From the NCBI RefSeq assembly GCF_001413955.1, contig NZ_LCTZ01000002.1, positions 2,342,501 through 2,406,500 on the forward strand: a stretch of 64,000 nucleotides of DNA, read 5' to 3'. Each line of letters opens with the position of its first letter. The first letter of the stretch is position 1. Under the pieces are notes generated by a model. The model saw only the letters and a program-made list of their open reading frames with translations. It was not told the origin of the DNA and did no database searches. Positions 25,921 through 34,308 of this stretch are shown here, piece by piece. The position numbers were made by a program, and so were the translations under genes. This DNA is from Flagellimonas eckloniae. Its GTDB lineage: Bacteria > Bacteroidota > Bacteroidia > Flavobacteriales > Flavobacteriaceae.

Positions 25921-27102
25921 CTAGTCTTCTTTGTAAAATTCTTTATACAGTGCCTCAAACTTTTCAGGCTCCTTCTCATTCATCTCAATGAGCGCTTCGG
26001 GGTCTTTTTCCTGATAGTCTTTATAGGTCCATCCGCTTCGGTCTTTCCCTGAAGCAGTGGCACCACCATCATTCTTCTTGTTCAACTGGCCAGATACCGC
26101 CTCGATAGGCTTTGCGTTTTCAAGTATGGCCTCCAATTGCTCCAAATTGTTCTCTCCGATGGCTTCATAATTGCTGCGCATCGTAGCATCGATTTTCTTT
26201 TCCGTCTCGGCCTTGTCCAAAATGGCCTTGATTTTTTCGGCCTTTTCAGCCTTTTCCTTATTGTCGGCTGCATTCTGCAATGCCTCCACTTTAGCAGCCT
26301 TTTCATTAAGCTCCTTTATCTTGGCATCTACCTGTTCCTGTGTTGCAGTAGATGGTAGCCCCAACTGTACTGCTAATACTGATAACTCCATACGTGGTAT
26401 CTTGTTTTTATTTGAAATTTGTTGTTTCCCTGAATTAGGATTTGGTATGTTCGGTGCGCCACAGGCCACAAGTTGGAGCCTAGTGTTCGCATCAATTTTT
26501 TCATCACTTCCCTCGACGGTATCAACAAAGCCCCTTTTCTTGGCCTCGTCTGCCGTCATCCAAAAATCAGTCTTCCATAGTGCTTCCAATGCCTTTTCAG
26601 TAATGCCCATCTTTTTGGCATACATCTTACGGTACTGTGAGGTAAGGTTTTTGAGAAGTTTTAAACGGGCCTCGATCTCGTCTTCATTGCCACCTACGCC
26701 CATCATGGGCTTGTGTATCATTATTTGGCTGTTCGCCTTTACGGTTGTTGGGTATTTGGCTGGGAATATGGTGGCCGCCGAAGCTGCCAAAGCCCCGACC
26801 TTAACCGTTATTTTATCAAAATTGTCATCAATGAGGTTCAGGATTTCATTTGCCTCAAAAACACTTCCTCCCTGACTATTGATGTATATTTCAGCTTCTT
26901 TTATGCCTTTATCTTTGGCATCGGCAATATCCTTGATGACCTGCCCGCTGTTGTTCTTTGAATATTCAGATATATAACCCGTAATGGCAATAACGGCAAC
27001 CTTGGATTTTGCCTCAACGGTAATGCTGAGCGGCACCCTTTCATCGGTAGGTTCCGGCCCCATCCTCAACCACTGGAAATTGTAATATTCGGGTAATCTC
27101 AT
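25921..27102 (-). CDS. ClpP-type prohead protease fused to scaffold
   Basis: This protein of ~393 residues starts best at MRLPEYYNFQWLRM (27102); an upstream in-frame ATG at 27165 adds a hydrophobic stretch of 21 residues. Residues ~30-215 form a ClpP/S14-type protease: INSQGGSVFEANEILNLI, the catalytic Ser in VGALAASAATIF, the His in SQIMIHKPMMG. After a linker, MELSVLAVQLGLPSTATQEQ opens a long charged helical region rich in Glu, Lys and Ala (KAAKVEALQNAADNKEKAEK), as in scaffolding proteins. It would cut scaffold and capsid during head maturation. The internal Met may allow separate scaffold synthesis, as in Mu I/Z. Confidence 0.82.
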   Translation of the reverse strand: MRLPEYYNFQWLRMGPEPTDERVPLSITVEAKSKVAVIAITGYISEYSKNNSGQVIKDIADAKDKGIKEAEIYINSQGGSVFEANEILNLIDDNFDKITVKVGALAASAATIFPAKYPTTVKANSQIMIHKPMMGVGGNEDEIEARLKLLKNLTSQYRKMYAKKMGITEKALEALWKTDFWMTADEAKKRGFVDTVEGSDEKIDANTRLQLVACGAPNIPNPNSGKQQISNKNKIPRMELSVLAVQLGLPSTATQEQVDAKIKELNEKAAKVEALQNAADNKEKAEKAEKIKAILDKAETEKKIDATMRSNYEAIGENNLEQLEAILENAKPIEAVSGQLNKKNDGGATASGKDRSGWTYKDYQEKDPEALIEMNEKEPEKFEALYKEFYKED

Positions 27103-27249
27103 GTGACAAATGTGCAGCAAAATCCAAAGTGCAAAAAATAGCAATTCTGCCATAGTGTCATACAAAAACTGTCATAGTGTCTGTATTCTTCTATTTTAAA
27201 AAATGCATTCAAAAGACATGGATAAATAGTACAATTTTGTACCATCACT
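27103..27249. promoter_or_regulatory. Divergent late control region
   Basis: This region separates the leftward protease-capsid-tail operon from the rightward terminase-portal operon. It holds a direct repeat: GCCATAGTGTCATAC and GTCATAGTGTCTGTA at about 27150-27182, 22 bp apart. Such repeats fit the binding of a late activator that would switch on both arms. No gene for a Mor/C-type activator is clearly recognised in the window. Transcript starts are not identifiable by eye. Confidence 0.45.
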
Positions 27250-27744
27250 ATGGGAAAAAGCAAAGCACAGGCGGTAGCCAAGGAACTTTTTTTAAAGGGG
27301 AAGAACCAAAAGGAAATTGCCCAATTAACGGACACTACCGAGAAGACCATCGGGGTATGGGTAAGGAAATTTGGATGGAAACAGGAACGCGAGGCCCGGT
27401 TTATCGGAAGGCGCACACAAGAGGAAAATCTGCGCAAGCTGATAAGCGACCTAGCAGCCAAGGCCATACGTATCGAATCGGAAATGGAAATGGCTCGGAC
27501 GCGTGGGGAGACCAATAAGTTCCTTGAGCTTCAGAACGAGCTTAACCGAGTGACGGACGCCGCCAGCAAGTGGAACAAACAATTGGAGGCGATAGCCAAG
27601 GAAAACAACATATCGTTGGTGACCTACATACAGGTCATGGACCAGATTTTTGAGTCCGTACGCCAATACAGTCCCAAACTCTACATGGATATGCTGGATT
27701 TCCAAGAGGAACATTTGACCGAGGTATCATTAAAACTTGGGTGA
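27250..27744 (+). CDS. Terminase small subunit (Mu gp27-like)
   Basis: This 164-residue protein begins with a helix-turn-helix (AQAVAKELFLKGKNQKEIAQ then LTDTTEKTIGVWVRKFGW at residues ~6-45), followed by long charged helices (LISDLAAKAIRIESEMEMAR, ETNKFLELQNELNRVTDAAS). That layout is typical of Mu-like small terminases that recognise phage DNA for packaging. It opens the rightward head operon and overlaps the next gene by one base (TGATG). The large subunit follows two small genes later. Confidence 0.75.
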   Translation: MGKSKAQAVAKELFLKGKNQKEIAQLTDTTEKTIGVWVRKFGWKQEREARFIGRRTQEENLRKLISDLAAKAIRIESEMEMARTRGETNKFLELQNELNRVTDAASKWNKQLEAIAKENNISLVTYIQVMDQIFESVRQYSPKLYMDMLDFQEEHLTEVSLKLG

Positions 27745-27959
27745 TGCGAAAGGCTGTAATAACAATAACGCCCGACGACGGGAAAAAACAATTGGACTGC
27801 CAGACAGGCAATGTTTCCGATATAGAAATATTGGACGCACTTACCTTAATTTCAAGGCACTTTGCCCAAAAGCTATTGGAGGAATACGAGAGCGTCGTAG
27901 GCGGGGATTATGAAAACCTCGATGCCTACCTGGATTTTTTAAGAACCCAAAAACTATAG
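27744..27959 (+). CDS. Small hypothetical protein in the packaging operon
   Basis: This 71-residue protein starts at ATG 27744 (MRKAVITITPDDGKKQ), sharing a base with the small terminase stop. It ends LEEYESVVGGDYENLDAYLD, a charged helical tail. No family is recognised. Translational coupling on both sides supports a real gene. Confidence 0.6.
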   Translation: MRKAVITITPDDGKKQLDCQTGNVSDIEILDALTLISRHFAQKLLEEYESVVGGDYENLDAYLDFLRTQKL

Positions 27960-27961
27960 AT

Positions 27962-28249
27962 ATGCCCGTACAATTGTTATTGATATGGCTTGCATTTGCA
28001 AGAAAGACAGAGACAAAGAACAAATTAAGGTTGCGCATAGGCGCATTCTATCTAAAGAGGGGTGCAGGGGTGCAGGTCGGTCAACCCATAAAGCTCAGGG
28101 CTACGGGCAAAAGGCCCAAAAGACAGATGTGGGTGGAAAACCTATACTATAACTTTAAGTTGAACACAGTGACCCATACCCTTTCCAAAACACCCATCAA
28201 AGGGCATTCGGAACCTTTCATTGAAGCCAAAAAGAACAAAGCTGCATGA
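27962..28249 (+). CDS. Basic hypothetical protein between terminase subunits
   Basis: This 95-residue protein is strongly basic (RKTETKNKLRLRIGAFYLKR, RATGKRPKRQMWVENLYYNF). It lies two bases after the previous gene and overlaps the large terminase by four (ATGA). A nucleic-acid-binding helper of packaging is a plausible guess from charge and place; no family is recognised. Confidence 0.55.
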   Translation: MPVQLLLIWLAFARKTETKNKLRLRIGAFYLKRGAGVQVGQPIKLRATGKRPKRQMWVENLYYNFKLNTVTHTLSKTPIKGHSEPFIEAKKNKAA

Positions 28250-29763
28250 CAAAGGCGGAAAAAATTGCGTTAGAAAAGTATCGGGATAAACTAAAGTTTG
28301 TCAGGTCTTCCGGCGCCGCTGTCAATCCCGATGAACCAAAGGACGAAAAGAAGGCCCGTATCGACCGCGCCAAAAAGGATGTCAAGTTTATGGTGGAATA
28401 CTATTTTCCGCATTACGCAACATCCGAGTGTGCAGACTTTCATGTAAAATCCGCCAAATACACCAAAAAGCACCGAACTGGAAAGCAATTCGATGAATGG
28501 GGCCGGGGATTGGCCAAGTCCGTATGGGACAATGTGATAAAGCCGTTCTGGTTATGGATGAACGACGAAGCGCACTATCATGTAATTGTGACGACGAGTT
28601 TCGACCGGGCCTGTGAACTTGCCGATGACCTCAAAGCGGAATGGGAGGCAAACCCCCGAATTATAAACGATTTTGGCGAACAGAAGGGAACCGGACAATG
28701 GGAAAGCGGTTTCTACATCACAAAGAGTGGTTTTATCTGTAAGGCATTGGGAGCAGGGCAGTCGGTTAGGGGACTTAGGGTAAAAGACCAAAGGCCCGAC
28801 CTGATTACAGTGGACGACTTGGAGACCAAAGAGACCATAGCCAACCCAAAGCGCCAAAAGAAACTGGCCAATTGGATAGAACGGGACTTATTGCCCACCA
28901 TGGACGGGCCAATACGTAGGTTCCTATATGCAAACAACAGGTTTGCCCCTATGATGATTCAGACCATTCTACAGGAAAGGCACCCGGATTGGAAGGTGTT
29001 CCACGTCAAAGCATACAATCCCGTTACCTATGAACCCACCTGGCACCAAAAGTACCCCAGGTGGTACTATAAAGAAGTGGAACAGGAAATTGGCACCTTG
29101 GCAGCAAAGGCCGAGTACAACGGGGAACCGCATATTGAGGGTGAGATATTCAAGGAAGAACAGATACAGTGGGGCAAGATGCCATCACTGAACCATTTTA
29201 AGATAATCATAGGGCGTTGGGACGTTGCCTATGCCGGGACACCTACGAGCGACTTCAATGCAGTAAAGGTCTGGGGGCTGCACGGGCGTAATTTTTGGAA
29301 CATCGACAATTTTGTAAAACAGTGCAAGATGCGGTCACCTCTGGAATGGATGGCCGACTTCCAAATGGGACTACCAAAAAGTGTCATCGTCCATTGGGGC
29401 TTTGAATCACAGTTCTGGAACGACGAGGTGAGGCGCACGATTGAGGAAGTTGAAGATGATTATGGCATCAGTCTGAACCTTTCCGAGATTGAGACATCTG
29501 GGGCAAATAAATATGATAGGATAATCACCCTTCAATCCTATTACCAAAATGGCCGAATATATTACAATGACAAATTAAAGAGCCACAACGACACCGCTGT
29601 TGGCCTTACCCAGCTCTACGGGATAGAACCAGGATACAAGACCAAGGATGATGGCCCAGATGCCGACCAATCCGCAATATCCGAATGTAGCAAGTATATC
29701 TACAGGGGAGGCAAGGGACAAAAGCCCAAAGTGGGCAAATATGAACGTAAAAGAAGATTTTAA
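28246..29763 (+). CDS. Terminase large subunit
   Basis: This 505-residue protein is the DNA packaging motor and nuclease. The ATPase part has the variant Walker A GRGLAKSVWDN near residue 87, a Walker B-like strand PDLITVDDLETKE near residue 185, and RFLYANNRFAPMM after it. The nuclease part contains IIGRWDVAYAGTPTSDFNA and C-terminal KYDRIITLQSYYQNGRIYYN, typical of terminases from Bacteroidota Mu-like phages. It overlaps both neighbours. Together with gp29-like portal and gpF it forms the packaging module. Confidence 0.85.
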   Translation: MTKAEKIALEKYRDKLKFVRSSGAAVNPDEPKDEKKARIDRAKKDVKFMVEYYFPHYATSECADFHVKSAKYTKKHRTGKQFDEWGRGLAKSVWDNVIKPFWLWMNDEAHYHVIVTTSFDRACELADDLKAEWEANPRIINDFGEQKGTGQWESGFYITKSGFICKALGAGQSVRGLRVKDQRPDLITVDDLETKETIANPKRQKKLANWIERDLLPTMDGPIRRFLYANNRFAPMMIQTILQERHPDWKVFHVKAYNPVTYEPTWHQKYPRWYYKEVEQEIGTLAAKAEYNGEPHIEGEIFKEEQIQWGKMPSLNHFKIIIGRWDVAYAGTPTSDFNAVKVWGLHGRNFWNIDNFVKQCKMRSPLEWMADFQMGLPKSVIVHWGFESQFWNDEVRRTIEEVEDDYGISLNLSEIETSGANKYDRIITLQSYYQNGRIYYNDKLKSHNDTAVGLTQLYGIEPGYKTKDDGPDADQSAISECSKYIYRGGKGQKPKVGKYERKRRF

Positions 29764-30194
29764 TGGCATACCAATTTATTGTTGACGAGGATTTTGACTC
29801 TTATATACAATCACAGCTTCTACGCGACCCAAAAGCACAGAACCTTGATGCTATTTTGGAGGATTTGGAGCTTAAGGCCATCGCTTTGGTTCGCTCAAAG
29901 CTGAACGGACGGTTCGACCTTGACGCCATCTTTGCCGCCATCGAGCTAGAAAGGCACCATCTTATCGTGGACATCATCTGCACTATAATCATATACAAAT
30001 TTGTCCGTAGGAACGCCGCACGCAAGGTTCCATCAGATTTTAAGGATGAATACGACCGTGTAATGAAGATGCTGATGAAGATTGAGGCCGGGAAGTTGGT
30101 TCCCGAAGGCTTGCCAAAGATTACGGATGATAACGGGGATGAAGTGGCAAAGCCCATAATCGCCAACAGAAAGAACAATGATTTTTACATTTAA
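29763..30194 (+). CDS. DUF1320/gp36-like protein
   Basis: This 143-residue protein has the DUF1320 pattern of Mu gp36: an N-terminal DEDFDSYIQSQLLRD helix, then IALVRSKLNGRFDLDAIF and LERHHLIVDIICTIIIYKFV helices. Such proteins are thought to act in head-tail joining. In Mu gp36 lies after the capsid gene; here it has moved between terminase and portal. It shares one base with the terminase stop. An ATTTAAAC-type repeat lies at its 3' end, before the portal gene. Confidence 0.68.
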   Translation: MAYQFIVDEDFDSYIQSQLLRDPKAQNLDAILEDLELKAIALVRSKLNGRFDLDAIFAAIELERHHLIVDIICTIIIYKFVRRNAARKVPSDFKDEYDRVMKMLMKIEAGKLVPEGLPKITDDNGDEVAKPIIANRKNNDFYI

Positions 30195-30205
30195 ACACCT
30201 TTTAA

Positions 30206-31477
30206 ATGAGCTTTAAGGAGAAACTACAGGACAGGATTTTGGGATGGTTGCCCGAAGATAAGATTAGGGTACAGATGGCCAAAAATGATAAGTCCCGAAA
30301 GGGTGGCACAAAAAATAGGCCGACGGAGATAAAGAGACAGCCCAAGGCATTTCAGGTAAAGACCCTGAAGGATTGGAAGGATGCCGTGGCACTTGCCACC
30401 GACCCTGAAAACCCAAATTTGTTGTTCTTGGCAGAGCTTTACGAAAATCTTTTGTTGGACGCCCATACGCACAATACCATTGAAACAAGGATTTATAGGG
30501 TACTGCGCTCTAAGTTCAAGTTGGTCAATGAATCCGGTGGTGAGAACGAAGAACTTAAGGTGCTTTTTGAAAGCCCTTGGTTCGAACAGTTCTTAAGGCA
30601 CTCACTTTGGTCGATGTACACCGGGCCAAAGGTCATCGAGCTTTTTGAGGTTGACGAGCTTTTGGAACTTACCAAGGCAACATTGATTCCAATGGAACAC
30701 ACCAATCCAAAAAAGGGTTTTATCCTAAAGGAACCGGGCGATGAAACTGGATGGCCGTACAAGGACGGGAACCTTTCTCGGTACTATCTACAGGTGGGTG
30801 AAGATGACGAATTGGGTCTTTTGAACCAACTTACCCCATTGATATTGGCCAAAAAACTGGCCATGGGAAGCTGGCTGGACTATATTGAGAAGTACGGAAT
30901 CCCAGGTGTGTGGATCACCACCGACAATATGACCCAAGAACGGGCAGATGAACTATTGGAAATGGGGCTTCAGATGATAAGCAACCATGTTGGAGTAATA
31001 AAAGGGAATGAGACCATAGCCCTAGGGGAATTGCCCAAGACCGATGCCCATAAGACCTTCCAAGAGCTTATAAGCGTCATCAATAGTGAGATTTCAAAAC
31101 TTATTTTGGGGCAGGACGGAACCACCGACCAAAAGGACAGCACAGGAACCTATGGAAGCCTGAAGGTGTTGGCTGAAGTGGCCAATGACAGGCATGAGAG
31201 TGACAAGCTGTTTGTAAAGGTCATAGTGAACAAGCACCTTATACCTAGGCTTATTGAGATAAGTAGTTTTTACAGCGGCCTTAGTGGCCATCGATTGGAA
31301 TGGGACGAAAGCTATGACATGCCGAATTCAGAGTATATAGATAAGGTCGTTTCGCTCACACAGGCAGGATACGTGATAGACCATGAGGCGGTGTCACAAA
31401 AAACAGGGATTCCGATAACAGGTTTTTCCCAAAACGGGGCGATAGCGTCCACTAAGGAGGAGCCTCCAGCAAAGTAA
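30206..31477 (+). CDS. Portal protein, DUF935 (gp29-like)
   Basis: This 423-residue protein is the portal through which DNA enters the head. It shows DUF935 features: NPNLLFLAELYENLLLDAHT near residue 70, TRIYRVLRSKFKLVNESG, GSWLDYIEKYGIPGVWITTD around residue 225, SEISKLILGQDGTTDQKDST near residue 300 and NKHLIPRLIEISSFYSG. It starts 12 bases after the gp36-like gene and is followed by the gpF-like gene after 8 bases, the Mu order 28-29-30. Confidence 0.88.
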   Translation: MSFKEKLQDRILGWLPEDKIRVQMAKNDKSRKGGTKNRPTEIKRQPKAFQVKTLKDWKDAVALATDPENPNLLFLAELYENLLLDAHTHNTIETRIYRVLRSKFKLVNESGGENEELKVLFESPWFEQFLRHSLWSMYTGPKVIELFEVDELLELTKATLIPMEHTNPKKGFILKEPGDETGWPYKDGNLSRYYLQVGEDDELGLLNQLTPLILAKKLAMGSWLDYIEKYGIPGVWITTDNMTQERADELLEMGLQMISNHVGVIKGNETIALGELPKTDAHKTFQELISVINSEISKLILGQDGTTDQKDSTGTYGSLKVLAEVANDRHESDKLFVKVIVNKHLIPRLIEISSFYSGLSGHRLEWDESYDMPNSEYIDKVVSLTQAGYVIDHEAVSQKTGIPITGFSQNGAIASTKEEPPAK

Positions 31478-31485
31478 ACGCCTCT

Positions 31486-32292
31486 ATGGACATAGGCCTG
31501 TTCTATACAGGGGGAGAGGGGTGCGGCCATGATAGCCCCGAACCGACCATAGAGGCAATAAATTTAAAACCATGGCAGGCAATGATTACCAAGATTGCAA
31601 AAGACCTGTTCAACAACAAACTGAAGCCGACCGACCTGCACAAAGGTCTTATCGACCGTACTTTCAAGGAACTGAACACGGCGGCAAAGGCAGGTTTCGG
31701 CGCTAAGTACGCAACCGATGCCACAGGGATAAAGATGCAACAGCACCTTTTCCGTTTCTCGGTGGCCAAGACCTATCAGCAGCTTGAGCAGATGCACGGT
31801 TTCTTGGTTGACAAGAATGGAAAACTGGTAAGTTATCCGCAGTTTGAAAAAAAGGTTCAACAAGTACACGAAACCTTCAACAGAACCTATCTGCAATCCG
31901 AACACAGGACTGTAAAACGCTCAAGCCAGGCCGCTAGACAATGGGCGCAGTACCAATCGGACAAAGATATTTTCCCGAACCTAGAGTACATCATCGTGGG
32001 CGATGACAAGGTGCGCGAAGAACATGAAAAATTGAGTGGAATAATATTACCGTTGGATGATTTTTTCTGGAATGACAACTATCCACCAAATGGGCATCAG
32101 TGCAGGTGCAGCGCACGCCCAACCGACAAGAAAGCCAATGGCAGAAGACCAAAGATTGACATACACCCGGCCTTCAGGAACAATGTAGGAAAGACAGGTG
32201 TGGTATTCGCCGAAAACGGACATCCCTATTTCACAATGGACAAAAAGGCAAATAAAGCCTATAAAGAATATCTTGATGGGCAGGGTAAATGA
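31486..32292 (+). CDS. Minor head protein, Mu gpF-like
   Basis: This 268-residue protein carries the Mu gpF signature: QSEHRTVKRSSQAARQWAQY, PNLEYIIVGDDKVREEHEKL near residue 180, then FFWNDNYPPNGHQCRCSARP with two Cys. GpF-like proteins act in head assembly with the portal. It follows the portal after 8 bases and overlaps the gpG-like gene by 17 bases. The extreme N-terminus (GGEGCGHDSPEP) is unusual, so a downstream start remains possible. Confidence 0.82.
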   Translation: MDIGLFYTGGEGCGHDSPEPTIEAINLKPWQAMITKIAKDLFNNKLKPTDLHKGLIDRTFKELNTAAKAGFGAKYATDATGIKMQQHLFRFSVAKTYQQLEQMHGFLVDKNGKLVSYPQFEKKVQQVHETFNRTYLQSEHRTVKRSSQAARQWAQYQSDKDIFPNLEYIIVGDDKVREEHEKLSGIILPLDDFFWNDNYPPNGHQCRCSARPTDKKANGRRPKIDIHPAFRNNVGKTGVVFAENGHPYFTMDKKANKAYKEYLDGQGK

Positions 32293-32794
32293 CATTCCGG
32301 ATTTTGAAGCTATGTTCCAAAAGCTGAAGAAGGATGCTGTGAGGTATGCCAGCAGGGCCGGGGTCAACTTCTTTCAGGACAGCTTTTTAAACCAAGGGTT
32401 CACAGATACGGTTCTGGAGCCATGGGCGAAGCGAAGCAACGATATAGACCCTGGGCGAAAAATCCTGATAAAATCCGCATTTCTAATGAACAGCATTGAG
32501 GTTTTCACTGCCAGCGAACAGCGTATTGAATTTGGAAGCCGGGCGGAATATGCCGAGTTGCACAATGAGGGCGGAAAGGTGGTTATACCGATAACGGAAA
32601 AAAGCAGGAAGTACTTTTGGTTCATGTACAGGGCCACAGGAAAGGAAATGTGGAAAGGCCTGGCACTTACCAAGAAGCAAAAACTTGTGATAATGATGCC
32701 CAAACGTCAATTCTTGGGCGAAAGCCAAATATTCATGGAACAGTTGAACGATTGGCTATTAAAGGAACTTAACAAACGATTTAAAGCAATCTAA
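32276..32794 (+). CDS. Virion morphogenesis protein, Mu gpG-like
   Basis: This protein of ~172 residues starts best at MGRVNDIPDFEAMFQKL, inside the end of the gpF-like gene. FGSRAEYAELHNEGGKVVIP and PKRQFLGESQIFMEQLN are typical of gpG/phage virion morphogenesis proteins, which complete tails or attach tail to head. An in-frame ATG 78 bases upstream is rejected because it lies deep in gpF. It shares its last base with the next gene. Confidence 0.76.
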   Translation: MGRVNDIPDFEAMFQKLKKDAVRYASRAGVNFFQDSFLNQGFTDTVLEPWAKRSNDIDPGRKILIKSAFLMNSIEVFTASEQRIEFGSRAEYAELHNEGGKVVIPITEKSRKYFWFMYRATGKEMWKGLALTKKQKLVIMMPKRQFLGESQIFMEQLNDWLLKELNKRFKAI

Positions 32795-33339
32795 TGGAAG
32801 ATTTAAAGATTTGGGCATTATTGTACAGGGAAATTGCCACTAAATTGTCGGACGCCATAAGTGAAGTGGAATGGTTGGACTTATGGCACAACCAAGTGGG
32901 GTTCTTGGAGGACGAACACAATTTTACAACACCCGCCGTATTCTTGGCGTTCAGTATACTTGGAGAACCAGAAGACCTTGGCGTTCATGCACAGCGCATC
33001 CGGGTACAGGTAGACGTTTATTACTATTATGAGACATTTGAGGACACCTATAACGGCGCATACAACCAGACCGATGCGCTTACATTCCTTAATTGCATAA
33101 GCGAAATCCACGCCGTTCTACATGGAAGCAGCGGTGATTGTTACAGTGAGTGCAAAAGGGTTGGATTTGGGGCCGTGGATACTGGAAGTGCAGGAAATCT
33201 TTACAGACAGAGCTTTACGATGCTCGTCGAAGACGCAAGCGCTTCACCGCCTTTGACAGAAGCTTCGCCCGGCGACGTTGTAATCGAAAAAGGAAGTGGC
33301 CAAACTGTCGAAAAAGAAAAGAAATTCTTGATTCCCTGA
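32794..33339 (+). CDS. Putative tail terminator, gp37 position
   Basis: This 181-residue protein is last in the rightward operon. The body (YREIATKLSDAISEVEWLDL, TPAVFLAFSILGEPEDLG, VQVDVYYYYETFEDTYNGAY, YRQSFTMLVEDASASPP) has the alpha/beta layout of tail terminators, which cap the tube under the head. Assignment is by position and general pattern. The 3' end overlaps the convergent gene at 33215 by 125 bases. Confidence 0.58.
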   Translation: MEDLKIWALLYREIATKLSDAISEVEWLDLWHNQVGFLEDEHNFTTPAVFLAFSILGEPEDLGVHAQRIRVQVDVYYYYETFEDTYNGAYNQTDALTFLNCISEIHAVLHGSSGDCYSECKRVGFGAVDTGSAGNLYRQSFTMLVEDASASPPLTEASPGDVVIEKGSGQTVEKEKKFLIP

Positions 33340-33532
33340 GAAGCTTGAAATCAGGGTTGTCGATAACATTTTGGATACGCTCCTGAAAGTAGGTTTTCTT
33401 GCTCTTGAAGCCGACAGCTATTATGTAGTTACGGTTTGAACATACGTTTGTCGCCCTAATACTTGTGACCTTGAACACCTCATTGTCCACCAAGTATTTT
33501 TGCCCTTTATAAACTTCCGGTAAATATGCCAT
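33215..33532 (-). CDS. Hypothetical protein at the end of the early operon
   Basis: This 105-residue frame begins MAYLPEVYKGQKYLVDNEVF and continues to DNPDFKLL in unique sequence. The last ~41 codons are antisense to the gp37-like gene and become very basic (LFRLQRRRAKLLSKAVKRLR). The first part looks like a real small beta-rich protein; the antisense tail may be genuine read-through to the first stop. Function unknown. It is the last leftward gene of the early block. Confidence 0.45.
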   Translation of the reverse strand: MAYLPEVYKGQKYLVDNEVFKVTSIRATNVCSNRNYIIAVGFKSKKTYFQERIQNVIDNPDFKLLRESRISFLFRQFGHFLFRLQRRRAKLLSKAVKRLRLRRAS

Positions 33533-33607
33533 AATGCCTTGTTTGTGTCAAAAATAACGCGAGATTTCCAAGGGACATTGCAGGTTTCCGTAATGGGGTT
33601 GATTTAT

Positions 33608-34039
33608 TCAATTCAAGTACTTGTCGATAAGTTCTCTCGCCTGTTTGATTTTTGCCTTATCGTTGTATCCCAAGGAAATGGCCTTTTCCAGGTCGCGTCG
33701 AGCCAATAAAAGTTCTTCGTCCAAAGAGTTAGGACGTACTAAAACTCGAATCCTTTGCCAATAATAGTTTGGGTTATCTTCTGCTATATCCAATAACTTG
33801 GTCAACAAATCCTGTGCTTTATCATATGCCTTTTTATCAATGTTATACATTGCAAATTCATACAACACCTTTTCATTATTAGGTTCCAATTTTAATGCCT
33901 TATGAAAATACGTTCTTGCAGTGGCAGTAATAGGGTTTTCTTTATGTTGTTGAAGGGCCAATTCAAGATATTCGTCCGCCGTCTGTCCAAAGGATAAAAG
34001 ACCGATTAAGAATAGGGGTGTAAATATCAGATATTTCAT
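33608..34039 (-). CDS. Secreted TPR-repeat protein
   Basis: This 143-residue protein has a flavobacterial signal peptide (MKYLIFTPLFLIGLLSFGQ, cleavage before TADEYLEL) and TPR-type helices (ARTYFHKALKLEPNNEKVLY, YDKAQDLLTKLLDIAEDNPN, ARRDLEKAISLGYNDKAKIK). It would act in the periplasm as a protein-binding scaffold. Such a gene is not part of Mu biology and looks like cargo (a moron) in the early region, possibly altering the lysogen's envelope. The role is unknown. Confidence 0.65.
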   Translation of the reverse strand: MKYLIFTPLFLIGLLSFGQTADEYLELALQQHKENPITATARTYFHKALKLEPNNEKVLYEFAMYNIDKKAYDKAQDLLTKLLDIAEDNPNYYWQRIRVLVRPNSLDEELLLARRDLEKAISLGYNDKAKIKQARELIDKYLN

Positions 34040-34111
34040 TGTTTCAGGTTTTGGTTCAATTAAAGTATCAAATTCCGGGCCAAAACTAGGGTGTCCGGGA
34101 CAAATTGCAAC

Positions 34112-34303
34112 CTAATACGTTGTACGGTAGTATAATATGTTCTCAATGGTCTTGGGCTTCAGATAAAACTGTTCTTCAAGCCTCACATAGATATATTCAT
34201 CGGTGTACATCCTTACGCCCTTGTAGGCCTTTGCCGTCCACTCTTGATAGGCCGCCCGGATGTCCTCATATTTTCTCTTGGTGTTATCGCTGTCCTTTGG
34301 CAT
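34112..34303 (-). CDS. Small HTH-like early protein
   Basis: This 63-residue protein (YEDIRAAYQEWTAKAYKGVR, DEYIYVRLEEQFYLKPKTIE) resembles small proteins of Bacteroidota prophages with a helix-turn-helix-like C-terminus in which PKTIENIL is the recognition region. It lies five bases after the methyltransferase. A regulatory role, perhaps a late activator, is possible but unproven. Confidence 0.5.
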   Translation of the reverse strand: MPKDSDNTKRKYEDIRAAYQEWTAKAYKGVRMYTDEYIYVRLEEQFYLKPKTIENILYYRTTY

Positions 34304-34308
34304 TTCGA

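Noticed and set aside
26171..26875. Plus-strand frame of 234 codons
   Set aside because: Antisense to the protease/scaffold gene, which has clear motifs.
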